A stretch of 8,621 nucleotides of DNA from Sulfurovum sp. (GTDB lineage Bacteria; Campylobacterota; Campylobacteria; Campylobacterales; Sulfurovaceae), in assembly GCA_030622375.1 (NCBI GenBank), contig JAUXGC010000048.1, positions 1 to 8,621 of the forward strand, given 5' to 3'. Shown in pieces: positions 1 to 6,296 of this stretch. Every line of letters begins with the position of its first letter. Within the stretch, counting starts at the first letter, position 1. The notes under the pieces are model-generated. The model was not told the origin of the DNA. It did not search any database and saw only the letters and a list, made by a program, of their open reading frames with translations. Position numbers and translations under genes: made by a program.

Positions 1-173
1 ACAAGTTTGACTACTGTATCTATTTGATATGTTTTGTCATTTTTTGTAAGTATATTTTGAACGGTACCCACTTTACCAAATATTCCAAATATTGCATCAT
101 AATTTACATGTGTTGCCTCTGCTTGTAGTTGTGATATCCATATTAAAATAATAATATATAAACTTTTTTTCAT
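1..173 (-). CDS. Secreted protein, DUF3108-like, N-terminal part only
   Basis: This is the first 57 codons of a minus-strand gene whose 3' end lies outside the window. It starts with ATG at 173. The N-terminus MKKSLYIIILIWISQLQA is a typical Sec signal peptide: two lysines, a hydrophobic core and an A-x-A-like end near residue 18, so the product is probably exported to the periplasm. The mature part contains the segment FGIFGKVGT (about residues 31-39), which resembles the start of DUF3108 periplasmic proteins, where a Y-x-x-x-(F/Y)GIFGK(V/I)G pattern is common. That match is from memory and short. DUF3108 proteins have no established enzymatic role. A purine-rich stretch (AGAAAGATAAG) just upstream could be the ribosome binding site. 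The gene is divergent from the mechanosensitive channel gene, with 78 bases between the starts. Confidence 0.6.
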   Translation of the reverse strand, partial: MKKSLYIIILIWISQLQAEATHVNYDAIFGIFGKVGTVQNILTKNDKTYQIDTVVKL

Positions 174-192
174 ACTTATCTTTCTATTGGTA

Positions 193-220
193 TATAATTT
201 GAACCAAATTCTACTATAAT
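193..220 (+). promoter_or_regulatory. Probable promoter region of the mscS-like gene
   Basis: Two perfect TATAAT hexamers lie on the plus strand at 193-198 and 215-220, 32 bases or more upstream of the channel start. Neither has a recognisable -35 box at 16-18 bases, which is usual for Campylobacterota sigma70 promoters. The 215-220 copy has the better spacing to the ribosome binding site GAAGGA at 237-242 and the ATG at 252. The same 78 bases must also hold the promoter of the divergent secreted-protein gene; TATAGT (218-213, minus strand) is a candidate. Confidence 0.45.
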
Positions 221-251
221 GTTGTGGATAAAACGTGAAGGATAAAAAAAT

Positions 252-1445
252 ATGCCAACAGTACAAGAGGTTGAAGATAATGCAACACAAGCTTTAAACG
301 TTATAGAGAGCTTAGATATAGGGCTTTTTCCTATAATGCAAGGGTGGCTTGCACCTATTTATAGCTCAAAATATGGCTCTTTCTTTCAGCAAACTATATT
401 TGATATACCTATTGCCAACTTTATATTGGCTATTTTGGTTTTTTTAGCTATTTTGTTTTTACGAAAAATTTTTACAAAAATTGTACTTGTATTTTTACAA
501 AACCTTGCAAAATATACTACAACTCACTATGATGACAAAATCATATCTGCCCTTAAGTCGCCTATACGATTTATGTTTATCATCATGGCACTTCATCTCT
601 TCTTTGTGCTTATTTTTAAAGATACAGAGCTTATTAAAAATATTCTAAATACTCTAATAATATATACTATTTTTTGGGCTATCATCAATACTACTGAAGC
701 ACTTCGTGGGCTCATATATAAGACAACAGGAAGATTCAATGCAGACCTCTCTAAAGAGATAGGAAACTTTGTGCTTGCCATTTTAAAAATACTTATAATG
801 GGCATAGGATTAGGTGCCATACTTCAAGTTTGGGGTATCAATGTTACAGCACTCATCGCTTCACTTGGCATCGGTGGTCTTGCTTTTGCCTTGGCTGCTA
901 AAGATACAGTAGCAAATCTATTTGGCTCTTTTTCTCTACTTGCCGATAAATCCATTCGTATAGGAGAGTGGATCAAAGTTAGCGGAGCAGAAGGGCTTAT
1001 AGAAGATATAGGCATGAGAACTACCAAAATACGCTCTTTTCAAAAATCACTCATTACTGTTCCAAATCATATAGTTGCCAACACTCCTTTGGAAAACTTT
1101 TCTCGTAGAGGTATTAGACGGATTAAAATGCGCATAGGCCTTGTATATAGTACAGATAGTCAGCAGATGCAAAACATAGTCAAAGAGATTAAAGATATGC
1201 TTCAAGCTCATGAAGACATTTCACAAAACGATACTCTTTTGGTTAATTTTGAATCTTTTGGAGATAGTGCTTTAAACATCTTTATCTATACATTTACAAA
1301 AACAGCCAATTGGGCAAATTATCTGGATATTAGGGAAGATATACATTTAAAGATTATGAAAATCGTTGAAGATAATAAATCTTCTTTTGCATTTCCTTCG
1401 CAATCTATTTATGTGGAATCTCTTCCTTCTGAAAAGAAACATTAA
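252..1445 (+). CDS. MscS-family mechanosensitive ion channel
   Basis: Small-conductance mechanosensitive channel protein of 397 residues, expected to form a heptamer in the inner membrane that opens under membrane tension and releases solutes on hypo-osmotic shock. Hydrophobic segments lie near residues 53-75, 106-122, 129-150, 171-193 and 197-217. The last is the pore-lining helix: glycine and alanine rich (ASLGIGGLAFALAAKD), followed by the family pattern VANLFGSFSLLADK and IRIGEWIKV at about residues 220-243. This continues into the cytosolic beta domain, with VPNHIVANTPLENFSR (about 270-285) matching the VPN...N-x-SR signature. The C-terminal alpha/beta domain ends near residue 389. With five membrane segments it is larger than E. 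coli MscS (286 residues, three segments) and closer to the YnaI/YbdG type, so I give no symbol. The ATG at 252 follows GAAGGA with a 9-base gap. It stands alone; a strong hairpin separates it from der. Confidence 0.92.
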   Translation: MPTVQEVEDNATQALNVIESLDIGLFPIMQGWLAPIYSSKYGSFFQQTIFDIPIANFILAILVFLAILFLRKIFTKIVLVFLQNLAKYTTTHYDDKIISALKSPIRFMFIIMALHLFFVLIFKDTELIKNILNTLIIYTIFWAIINTTEALRGLIYKTTGRFNADLSKEIGNFVLAILKILIMGIGLGAILQVWGINVTALIASLGIGGLAFALAAKDTVANLFGSFSLLADKSIRIGEWIKVSGAEGLIEDIGMRTTKIRSFQKSLITVPNHIVANTPLENFSRRGIRRIKMRIGLVYSTDSQQMQNIVKEIKDMLQAHEDISQNDTLLVNFESFGDSALNIFIYTFTKTANWANYLDIREDIHLKIMKIVEDNKSSFAFPSQSIYVESLPSEKKH

Positions 1446-1451
1446 GTATCT

Positions 1452-1481
1452 GTATGGTGTTGTCCCCCGACAACACCATAC
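1452..1481. repeat. Perfect 13-bp inverted repeat, terminator or REP-like hairpin
   Basis: The arms 1452-1464 and 1469-1481 are perfectly complementary (13 bp) around a CCCC loop, beginning six bases after the mscS stop codon. Position and strength fit a transcription terminator for the channel gene. The following bases on the plus strand (GTTATTTCTATTTCT) are T-rich but not an uninterrupted T-run, so intrinsic termination would be imperfect. The symmetrical perfect hairpin could equally be a dispersed REP-type element. It separates mscS from der, which has its own -10 box 15 bases further on. Confidence 0.75.
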
Positions 1482-1495
1482 GTTATTTCTATTTC

Positions 1496-1504
1496 TGCTA
1501 TAAT
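1496..1504 (+). promoter_or_regulatory. Extended -10 promoter of der
   Basis: TGCTATAAT at 1496-1504 is a perfect extended -10 element (TG, one base, TATAAT), 31 bases before the der ATG. No clear -35 box is visible. It lies immediately downstream of the hairpin at 1452-1481, so der is probably transcribed independently of the channel gene. Confidence 0.65.
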
Positions 1505-1535
1505 ACGCGTAATTCTCAAGAAAGAAACAATCAAT

Positions 1536-2933
1536 ATGCAAGAAAAAAAACTTAAAAAAGTAGCCATATTAGGGCGACCAAATGTAGGGAAAAGTTCACT
1601 CTTTAACCGTTTAGCAAGAGAGAGAGATGCTATCACTTCAGATGTCTCTGGAACAACTAGAGATGTAAAAAAGCGCATAGTAACCATTTCTGGAAATCGT
1701 GAATTTGAAGTACTTGATACAGGAGGGATAGACTATGGTTCTGAACTCTTCTCCAAAGTAGCCGACTTTGCACTCAGAGCAGCACAAGAAGCAGATATTA
1801 TTTTATATATGGTTGATGGTAAAACACTGCCAGCAGAAGAAGATAGAGAACTCTTATATAAACTTCAAAGACAAAATAAACCTCTTGCACTTATAGTCAA
1901 CAAGATAGATAACGACAAAGAGGAAGAGCGTTACTGGGAATTTTTAGAGTTTGGGGCAGAGGCTACCTTTCCTATGTCGGTAAGTCACAACAGATATTTT
2001 AACAATTTTTATGCATGGCTGGAAGAGTTCATTCCTATTACAAACGAAAAGCAACCTACTGAAGATGATGATAGCTCTTTTGATGAAATAGTCCGTGACA
2101 TAAACACTGTTAAAGAGGAAGAGGTAAATAATCAGATTAGGGTTGCCATTATAGGGCGTGTCAATACAGGTAAAAGCTCTCTTCTTAATTCACTTTTAGG
2201 AGAAGAGCGTTCTGTAGTATCTGATGTTGCAGGAACAACTATAGACCCCATAGATGAGACTATAGAGCATGATGAGCATAAAATCACCTTTATAGATACA
2301 GCAGGAATACGCAGAAGAAGTAAAATATTGGGCATAGAGAAATATGCTCTTACACGCACAACCCAAATGCTTGAACAAGCAAATCTAGTTCTCTTGATGA
2401 TAGATGCCACAGTAGGCGTCACGGAACTTGATGAGCGTGTCGCAGGGCTCATAGAAAAACATAGACTCGCTTGTCTTATTGTTATAAATAAATGGGATAT
2501 TCGCGATGATAAAACTTATGAAGATATGGTAAATGATATTCGTGATGAACTTAAATTCCTCCACTACGCACCACTCATAACTATCTCTGCAAAAACAGGA
2601 ATGCGTGTCAATAAAATATTGGATCAAATCACATCTATTTACGGGCGTTACAAACAGCGTATATCTACTTCCAAGCTCAACGATGCCTTACGAGAAGCCA
2701 TAAGAAGGCACCATGTGCCATCACACAACGGTGCTGTTGTCAACATAAAATTTGCCACACAATACGAAACAAAACCACCAAAAATTGCTCTCATAAGTAA
2801 TCGTCCAGAGTTTATTCACTTCTCATATAAACGCTACTTGTCAAACTTTTTTAGAAGTAAATTTGATTTTGAGGGCGTGCCGCTAGATATTGTTGTTCGC
2901 AAACGTGGTCAAAGAGTAGAGGAAGAGGAGTAG
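1536..2933 (+). CDS. der: Ribosome-assembly GTPase Der (EngA)
   Basis: Essential cytosolic GTPase with two tandem G domains that helps mature the 50S ribosomal subunit. In the first domain I see the P-loop GRPNVGKS (13-20), the switch region SGTTRD (38-43), DTGG (61-64) and NKID (122-125). An acidic linker (about 175-198) leads to the second domain, with GRVNTGKS (207-214), AGTT (232-235), DTAG (254-257), NKWD (318-321) and SAK (351-353). The C-terminal KH-like domain runs from about residue 365 to 457 and ends in KRGQRVEEEE. The length, 465 residues, is normal for Der. The second P-loop reads GRVNTGKS where most Der proteins have GRPNVGKS; the GxxxxGKS core is intact. The ATG at 1536 has only a weak purine stretch (AAGAAAG, 1519-1525) as ribosome binding site. 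TrpS follows 77 bases later with its own promoter. Confidence 0.97.
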   Translation: MQEKKLKKVAILGRPNVGKSSLFNRLARERDAITSDVSGTTRDVKKRIVTISGNREFEVLDTGGIDYGSELFSKVADFALRAAQEADIILYMVDGKTLPAEEDRELLYKLQRQNKPLALIVNKIDNDKEEERYWEFLEFGAEATFPMSVSHNRYFNNFYAWLEEFIPITNEKQPTEDDDSSFDEIVRDINTVKEEEVNNQIRVAIIGRVNTGKSSLLNSLLGEERSVVSDVAGTTIDPIDETIEHDEHKITFIDTAGIRRRSKILGIEKYALTRTTQMLEQANLVLLMIDATVGVTELDERVAGLIEKHRLACLIVINKWDIRDDKTYEDMVNDIRDELKFLHYAPLITISAKTGMRVNKILDQITSIYGRYKQRISTSKLNDALREAIRRHHVPSHNGAVVNIKFATQYETKPPKIALISNRPEFIHFSYKRYLSNFFRSKFDFEGVPLDIVVRKRGQRVEEEE

Positions 2934-2972
2934 CGTTGCATAGCCTACGACTACAATACTTTACTAACACTT

Positions 2973-2981
2973 TGATATAAT
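2973..2981 (+). promoter_or_regulatory. Extended -10 promoter of trpS
   Basis: TGATATAAT at 2973-2981 is an extended -10 element 29 bases before the trpS ATG, with no convincing -35 box. A ribosome binding site AGGA (2999-3002) follows, eight bases before the start codon. The der-trpS gap is 77 bases and shows no hairpin, so read-through from der is also possible. Confidence 0.6.
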
Positions 2982-3010
2982 CTTATAAAAAATATTTTAG
3001 GAACTAAATA

Positions 3011-3970
3011 ATGCGTGTACTTACAGGAATTCAAGCTTCAGGAAAACTTCACATAGGAAACTATTTTGGGGCAATGAAGCCTATGATAGAACTTCAAAAA
3101 GAGAATGAACTTTTTACATTTATAGCTAACTATCACTCACTTACAACTTCTACAGATGCTTCTACCTTAAAACAAAACACCATTGATGCTGCTATAGACT
3201 ATTTATCTCTTGGGCTTGACCCAGAAAAAACAACATTTTGGGTGCAAAGTGATGTACCACAAGTACTTGAACTCTACTGGATACTATCTAAGTTTACCTC
3301 TATGGGATTGCTAGAGCGTGCTCATAGCTACAAAGACAAAGTAGCCAAAGGCATTTCAGCAAACCATGCACTTTTTAGCTATCCAGTACTCATGGCGGCA
3401 GATATACTGATGCCAGACGCCCAAATAGTGCCTGTAGGAAAAGACCAAATCCAACATGTTGAAATGACAAGAGATATAGCCATAAAATTTAACAATGAAT
3501 ATGGAGATATTTTTGTACTGCCTGAACACAAAGTACAGGAAGATGTAGCAACTATCCCTGGCATAGATGGTCAAAAAATGAGCAAAAGTTACGGCAATGC
3601 TATAGATTTATTTATGGACGAGAAAGCCTTACAGAAAAGATGTAATAAAATTATCTCTTCTTCTACCCCATTTGGCGAACCATTAGATCATGAAGGTGAC
3701 ACAATCTTTGCACTATCATCACTCTTTTTAGACAAAAGAGAGACTCTAGAACTACAAGCTCGATACTATAGTGGCAAAGAGGGGTATGGACACTTTAAAA
3801 AGTATTTAAAAGAGCTAATATGGGAAGAGTTGAGTGAAGCTAGAGAGAGAAGAGAGTATTATCTGAATCATATAGATGAAGTCAATGATATTTTAGCTAT
3901 GGGGGCAAAAAAAACTAAAATCATTGCAAATAAAAAGATGGAAAAAGTAAGAATTGCAATAGGGCTTTAA
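3011..3970 (+). CDS. trpS: Tryptophanyl-tRNA synthetase
   Basis: Class I aminoacyl-tRNA synthetase that charges tRNA-Trp with tryptophan using ATP in the cytosol. The 319-residue product begins with the family pattern TGIQASGKLHIGN; residues 14-17 (HIGN) are the HIGH motif. The signature KMSKS is at 189-193, preceded by GIDGQ. PVGKDQIQH (141-149) is the conserved substrate-pocket segment, and the C-terminus ends VRIAIGL, typical of bacterial TrpS. Length is close to the usual 325-335 residues. The ATG at 3011 is supported by AGGA eight bases upstream. The stop codon (3968-3970) overlaps the stop of the convergent murI: the four bases TTAA at 3967-3970 serve both genes. Confidence 0.97.
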   Translation: MRVLTGIQASGKLHIGNYFGAMKPMIELQKENELFTFIANYHSLTTSTDASTLKQNTIDAAIDYLSLGLDPEKTTFWVQSDVPQVLELYWILSKFTSMGLLERAHSYKDKVAKGISANHALFSYPVLMAADILMPDAQIVPVGKDQIQHVEMTRDIAIKFNNEYGDIFVLPEHKVQEDVATIPGIDGQKMSKSYGNAIDLFMDEKALQKRCNKIISSSTPFGEPLDHEGDTIFALSSLFLDKRETLELQARYYSGKEGYGHFKKYLKELIWEELSEARERREYYLNHIDEVNDILAMGAKKTKIIANKKMEKVRIAIGL

Positions 3971-4755
3971 GATTTTATATCTATCAATTTAAAATCTTCC
4001 GTATTATCTATGATAGAAGAGACAATTTTTTCATTTATATCAGCTGTACGATAAAGGGTAATTTTTAACTCACCATTATTACAGTGTCCTTTCTCTTCTC
4101 CTAATGCCAGCAAATGTTTTGCGATAGCATCACCGGTATGGATAAGAGTGACTTCTCTTTGCATTACCTCTTCTATAGTCTTGTCCACTAAAGGATAGTG
4201 CGTACATCCCAAGACAATAGTATCTACACTATTCTCCCTCATAGGACGCAACCATACTTCCAACATCTCTTTTGTCTTTAAGCTATCTATCTCACCTTTT
4301 TCAATCTGCTCCACTAAACCAGGGCAATCTTGCTCAAAAAGAGTTACATCTTTTCCATTTTTTAAGACATCAACAAGGTGTTGATACTTATCTCCTCTAA
4401 GCGTGGCAGGCGTAGCAAGAACTCCAACCACTCCTGTAAGTGTTTTGTTGATAGCAGGTTTTATGGCTGGTTCTGTTCCTACAATAATAAGTTGTGGATA
4501 TTTCTCTCTAAGAGTTTTGATAGATACAGATGTTGCAGTATTGCAAGCAAGCACAAGTGCGTCTATATGATGCATGTCTATAAAATAGCGAGCAATATCA
4601 AGGGAGTATTGTAAAATTTGTTGTGGAGTTTTTTCACCATAAGGTGCATTTTTAGTATCTGCGATATAAAAAATCTCTGCACCTCTTATGGATTTCATCA
4701 TAGCCTTAACTACAGTTAATCCACCCAAGCCAGAATCAAAAACGCCTATCTTCAT
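3967..4755 (-). CDS. murI: Glutamate racemase
   Basis: Cofactor-independent racemase that converts L-glutamate to D-glutamate for the peptidoglycan stem peptide, in the cytosol. The 262-residue product shows FDSGLGG (6-12, containing Asp7 and Ser8), the first catalytic cysteine in ACNTAT (Cys71), and the second in LGCTHYPL (Cys184, His186). GTEPAIKP (93-100) and HTGDAI (206-211) are also conserved in the family. It lies eight bases downstream of rho on the same strand, so both are probably one transcript. There is no strong Shine-Dalgarno in the short gap; the nearest, GAAGG, is inside the last codons of rho, which suggests translational coupling. Its 3' end overlaps that of trpS by four bases. 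Confidence 0.96.
   Translation of the reverse strand: MKIGVFDSGLGGLTVVKAMMKSIRGAEIFYIADTKNAPYGEKTPQQILQYSLDIARYFIDMHHIDALVLACNTATSVSIKTLREKYPQLIIVGTEPAIKPAINKTLTGVVGVLATPATLRGDKYQHLVDVLKNGKDVTLFEQDCPGLVEQIEKGEIDSLKTKEMLEVWLRPMRENSVDTIVLGCTHYPLVDKTIEEVMQREVTLIHTGDAIAKHLLALGEEKGHCNNGELKITLYRTADINEKIVSSIIDNTEDFKLIDIKS
3969..3998. repeat. AT-rich inverted repeat at the trpS/murI junction
   Basis: AAGATTTTA (3969-3977) and TAAAATCTT (3990-3998) are perfectly complementary 9-bp arms around a 12-base loop. The repeat starts inside the trpS stop codon and covers the last codons of murI, so it could act as a weak bidirectional terminator for the two converging genes. The stem has only one G-C pair and no T-run follows in either direction, so function is doubtful. 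Confidence 0.4.
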
Positions 4756-4763
4756 AACGGAGT

Positions 4764-6098
4764 TTATGCACCTTCATTCATAATAGAGAGGAATTCTTCA
4801 TTGGTTTTTGTTTTCATCATTTTAGAGAAAAGGAATTTAAGCCCCTCTACCTCTTCCATATTTTGCATTGCATTTCTAAGAGCCCATACTTTCTGAAGTT
4901 TTTCAGGACTTACCATAAGCTCCTCTTTTCTTGTACCAGATTTGGTAACATCTATCGCAGGGTATACACGTCTTTCAGAGACATGACGGCTAAGGATAAC
5001 TTCTGAGTTACCTGTACCCTTAAACTCTTCAAAAATCACTTCATCCATACGAGACCCAGTCTCTATAAGTGCTGTTGCAATGATGGTTAAAGAGCCACCC
5101 TCTTCTATATTTCTAGCCGCTCCAAAAAATCTTTTTGGCTTATGGAGTGCATTGGCATCTACGCCACCGGAGAGTACTTTACCTGAGCTTGGCGTTACAG
5201 TGTTATATGCACGAGCAAGTCTTGTAATGGAGTCGAGCAAGATGATAACATCTCTACCCATCTCTACACGTCTTTTTGCTTTTTCTATAACCATTTCAGC
5301 TGTTCTTACATGATTTTGAGCAGGCAAATCAAATGTAGAAGCATAAACTTCACCTTTTACAGAGCGTTGCATATCTGTTACCTCTTCTGGTCTCTCATCT
5401 ACAAGAAGTACCATAAGTGAAGCATCTGGATTATTGTGAGTGATGCCATGAGCAAGCTCTTTTAAAAGTTCTGTTTTACCTGTTCTTGGTGGTGCAACTA
5501 TCAATGCTCTCTGTCCTTTACCTATGGGAGTAAAAAGGTCAAGCACGCGACCTGTCATCTTCATAGGGTTATACTCAAGCTTTAGTTGCTCACTTGCATA
5601 TAGTGGCGTAAGATTCGCAAAAAGTGGTCTTTGTTTGGATTTTTCTGGTGCTAGATAGTTAATAGCTTCTATTTTAAGAAGTGCATAATACTTCTCCTGA
5701 TCTTTGGGTGGACGTACTTGTCCTGTTACAATATCACCATTTCTAAGAGCAAATCGTTTTACTTGTGTACCACTTACATATGTATCATTGCCAGAGTTTG
5801 CAAAGTTTCCATCTATAGAGCGTAAAAAGCCATATCCATCATTCATAACTTCCAAAATACCAGTATAGAGAATAAACCCACCCTGAGTTACTTGTGCTTT
5901 CAAGATTTCAAAAATAAGGTCTTTACGATGAAACTCATTTGGATTTTCAACTTTTACTTCTTTGGCAATAGTCACCAGTTCCGTAAGTGGAAGTTTTTGA
6001 AGATTTTCAATTTTGTAACCATTTACTGGCACATGTGTTCTGTTTTTTCTATTGGCATTGTGATTGCCATTAGATTTTTTAGTATTAGTATCGCTCAT
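4764..6098 (-). CDS. rho: Transcription termination factor Rho
   Basis: Hexameric RNA-dependent ATPase and helicase that terminates transcription in the cytosol. I choose the ATG at 6098 (444 residues) because AGAGGAACT sits directly before it. The reading frame extends to a GTG at 6155, but that has no spaced Shine-Dalgarno and would add 19 residues unlike Rho. The N-terminus (1-21) is Asn/Lys-rich and is followed by [11 protein letters not shown], then a Rho_N-like helical region (about 30-70) and the cold-shock-like RNA-binding domain (about 75-145) with GYGFLR (88-93, RNP1-like). Walker A is APPRTGKT (182-189), Walker B is VIILLD ending at Asp269, and the Q-loop/R-loop segment [19 protein letters not shown] spans about 284-302. 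E. coli Rho has 419 residues; the excess is the N-terminal tail. murI follows after eight bases. A full-consensus promoter lies 94 bases upstream of the start. Confidence 0.97.
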   Translation of the reverse strand: MSDTNTKKSNGNHNANRKNRTHVPVNGYKIENLQKLPLTELVTIAKEVKVENPNEFHRKDLIFEILKAQVTQGGFILYTGILEVMNDGYGFLRSIDGNFANSGNDTYVSGTQVKRFALRNGDIVTGQVRPPKDQEKYYALLKIEAINYLAPEKSKQRPLFANLTPLYASEQLKLEYNPMKMTGRVLDLFTPIGKGQRALIVAPPRTGKTELLKELAHGITHNNPDASLMVLLVDERPEEVTDMQRSVKGEVYASTFDLPAQNHVRTAEMVIEKAKRRVEMGRDVIILLDSITRLARAYNTVTPSSGKVLSGGVDANALHKPKRFFGAARNIEEGGSLTIIATALIETGSRMDEVIFEEFKGTGNSEVILSRHVSERRVYPAIDVTKSGTRKEELMVSPEKLQKVWALRNAMQNMEEVEGLKFLFSKMMKTKTNEEFLSIMNEGA

Positions 6099-6191
6099 AG
6101 TTCCTCTTGTTTTTTTAAAGTATGAATTTATAAAATGGAGATATACGATAATCACCTTTTTACAAAGATGTGCTCACCGAGTAGTGGCATC

Positions 6192-6220
6192 ATTATAATC
6201 CTTTTTAGATAAAATGTCAA
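6192..6220 (-). promoter_or_regulatory. Full-consensus sigma70 promoter of rho-murI
   Basis: On the minus strand TTGACA (6220-6215) is followed by exactly 17 bases and then TATAAT (6197-6192), an ideal sigma70 promoter. Transcription should start near 6185, leaving a leader of roughly 85-90 bases before the rho ATG. Such a complete -35 box is uncommon in this phylum and suggests strong basal transcription of rho. A long leader would suit autoregulation by Rho, as known for E. coli rho, but I see no attenuator hairpin in it. Confidence 0.8.
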
Positions 6221-6222
6221 AC

Positions 6223-6242
6223 TTACCACTTGTTTGTGGTAA
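6223..6242. promoter_or_regulatory. 20-bp palindrome, candidate operator between rho and gdhA
   Basis: TTACCAC (6223-6229) and GTGGTAA (6236-6242) form perfect 7-bp arms around a six-base centre. The site lies directly upstream of the rho -35 box (6215-6220) and covers the position where the -35 region of gdhA should be (about 6239-6244). This is a natural place for a dimeric regulator that acts on gdhA, rho or both. The binding protein is not recognised. Confidence 0.5.
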
Positions 6243-6261
6243 AAATATATAGATTAAAGAA

Positions 6262-6267
6262 TATAAT
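6262..6267 (+). promoter_or_regulatory. -10 box of gdhA
   Basis: TATAAT at 6262-6267 lies 29 bases before the gdhA ATG. No -35 consensus is visible 17 bases upstream; that position is occupied by the palindrome at 6223-6242. A strong ribosome binding site AAGGAA (6285-6290) follows, six bases before the start codon. Confidence 0.6.
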
Positions 6268-6296
6268 TTAACAAAATACATCTCAAGGAATTATCA

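Noticed and set aside
1347..1687. Minus-strand frames spanning the mscS-der junction
   Set aside because: They run antisense across two conserved genes and through the hairpin, with no start signal.
2132..2452. 106-codon minus-strand open frame inside der
   Set aside because: It is antisense to the second GTPase domain; its Ser/Arg-rich composition follows from the reverse complement of conserved GTPase codons.
4378..4614. 78-codon plus-strand open frame inside murI
   Set aside because: It is the antisense shadow of a well-conserved gene, with no ribosome binding site and no recognisable protein features.
5080..5313. 77-codon plus-strand open frame inside rho
   Set aside because: It lies opposite the conserved ATPase core of Rho, and its composition is explained by the opposite strand.
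6099..6155. Upstream GTG at 6155 as the rho start, giving 463 residues
   Set aside because: AAGG abuts the GTG with no spacing, the added 19 residues do not resemble Rho, and the ATG at 6098 has AGAGGA at ideal distance.
6152..6190. A 12-codon leader-peptide frame upstream of rho on the minus strand
   Set aside because: Its ATG lies within a few bases of the -10 box, upstream of the expected transcription start near 6185, and it has no ribosome binding site.
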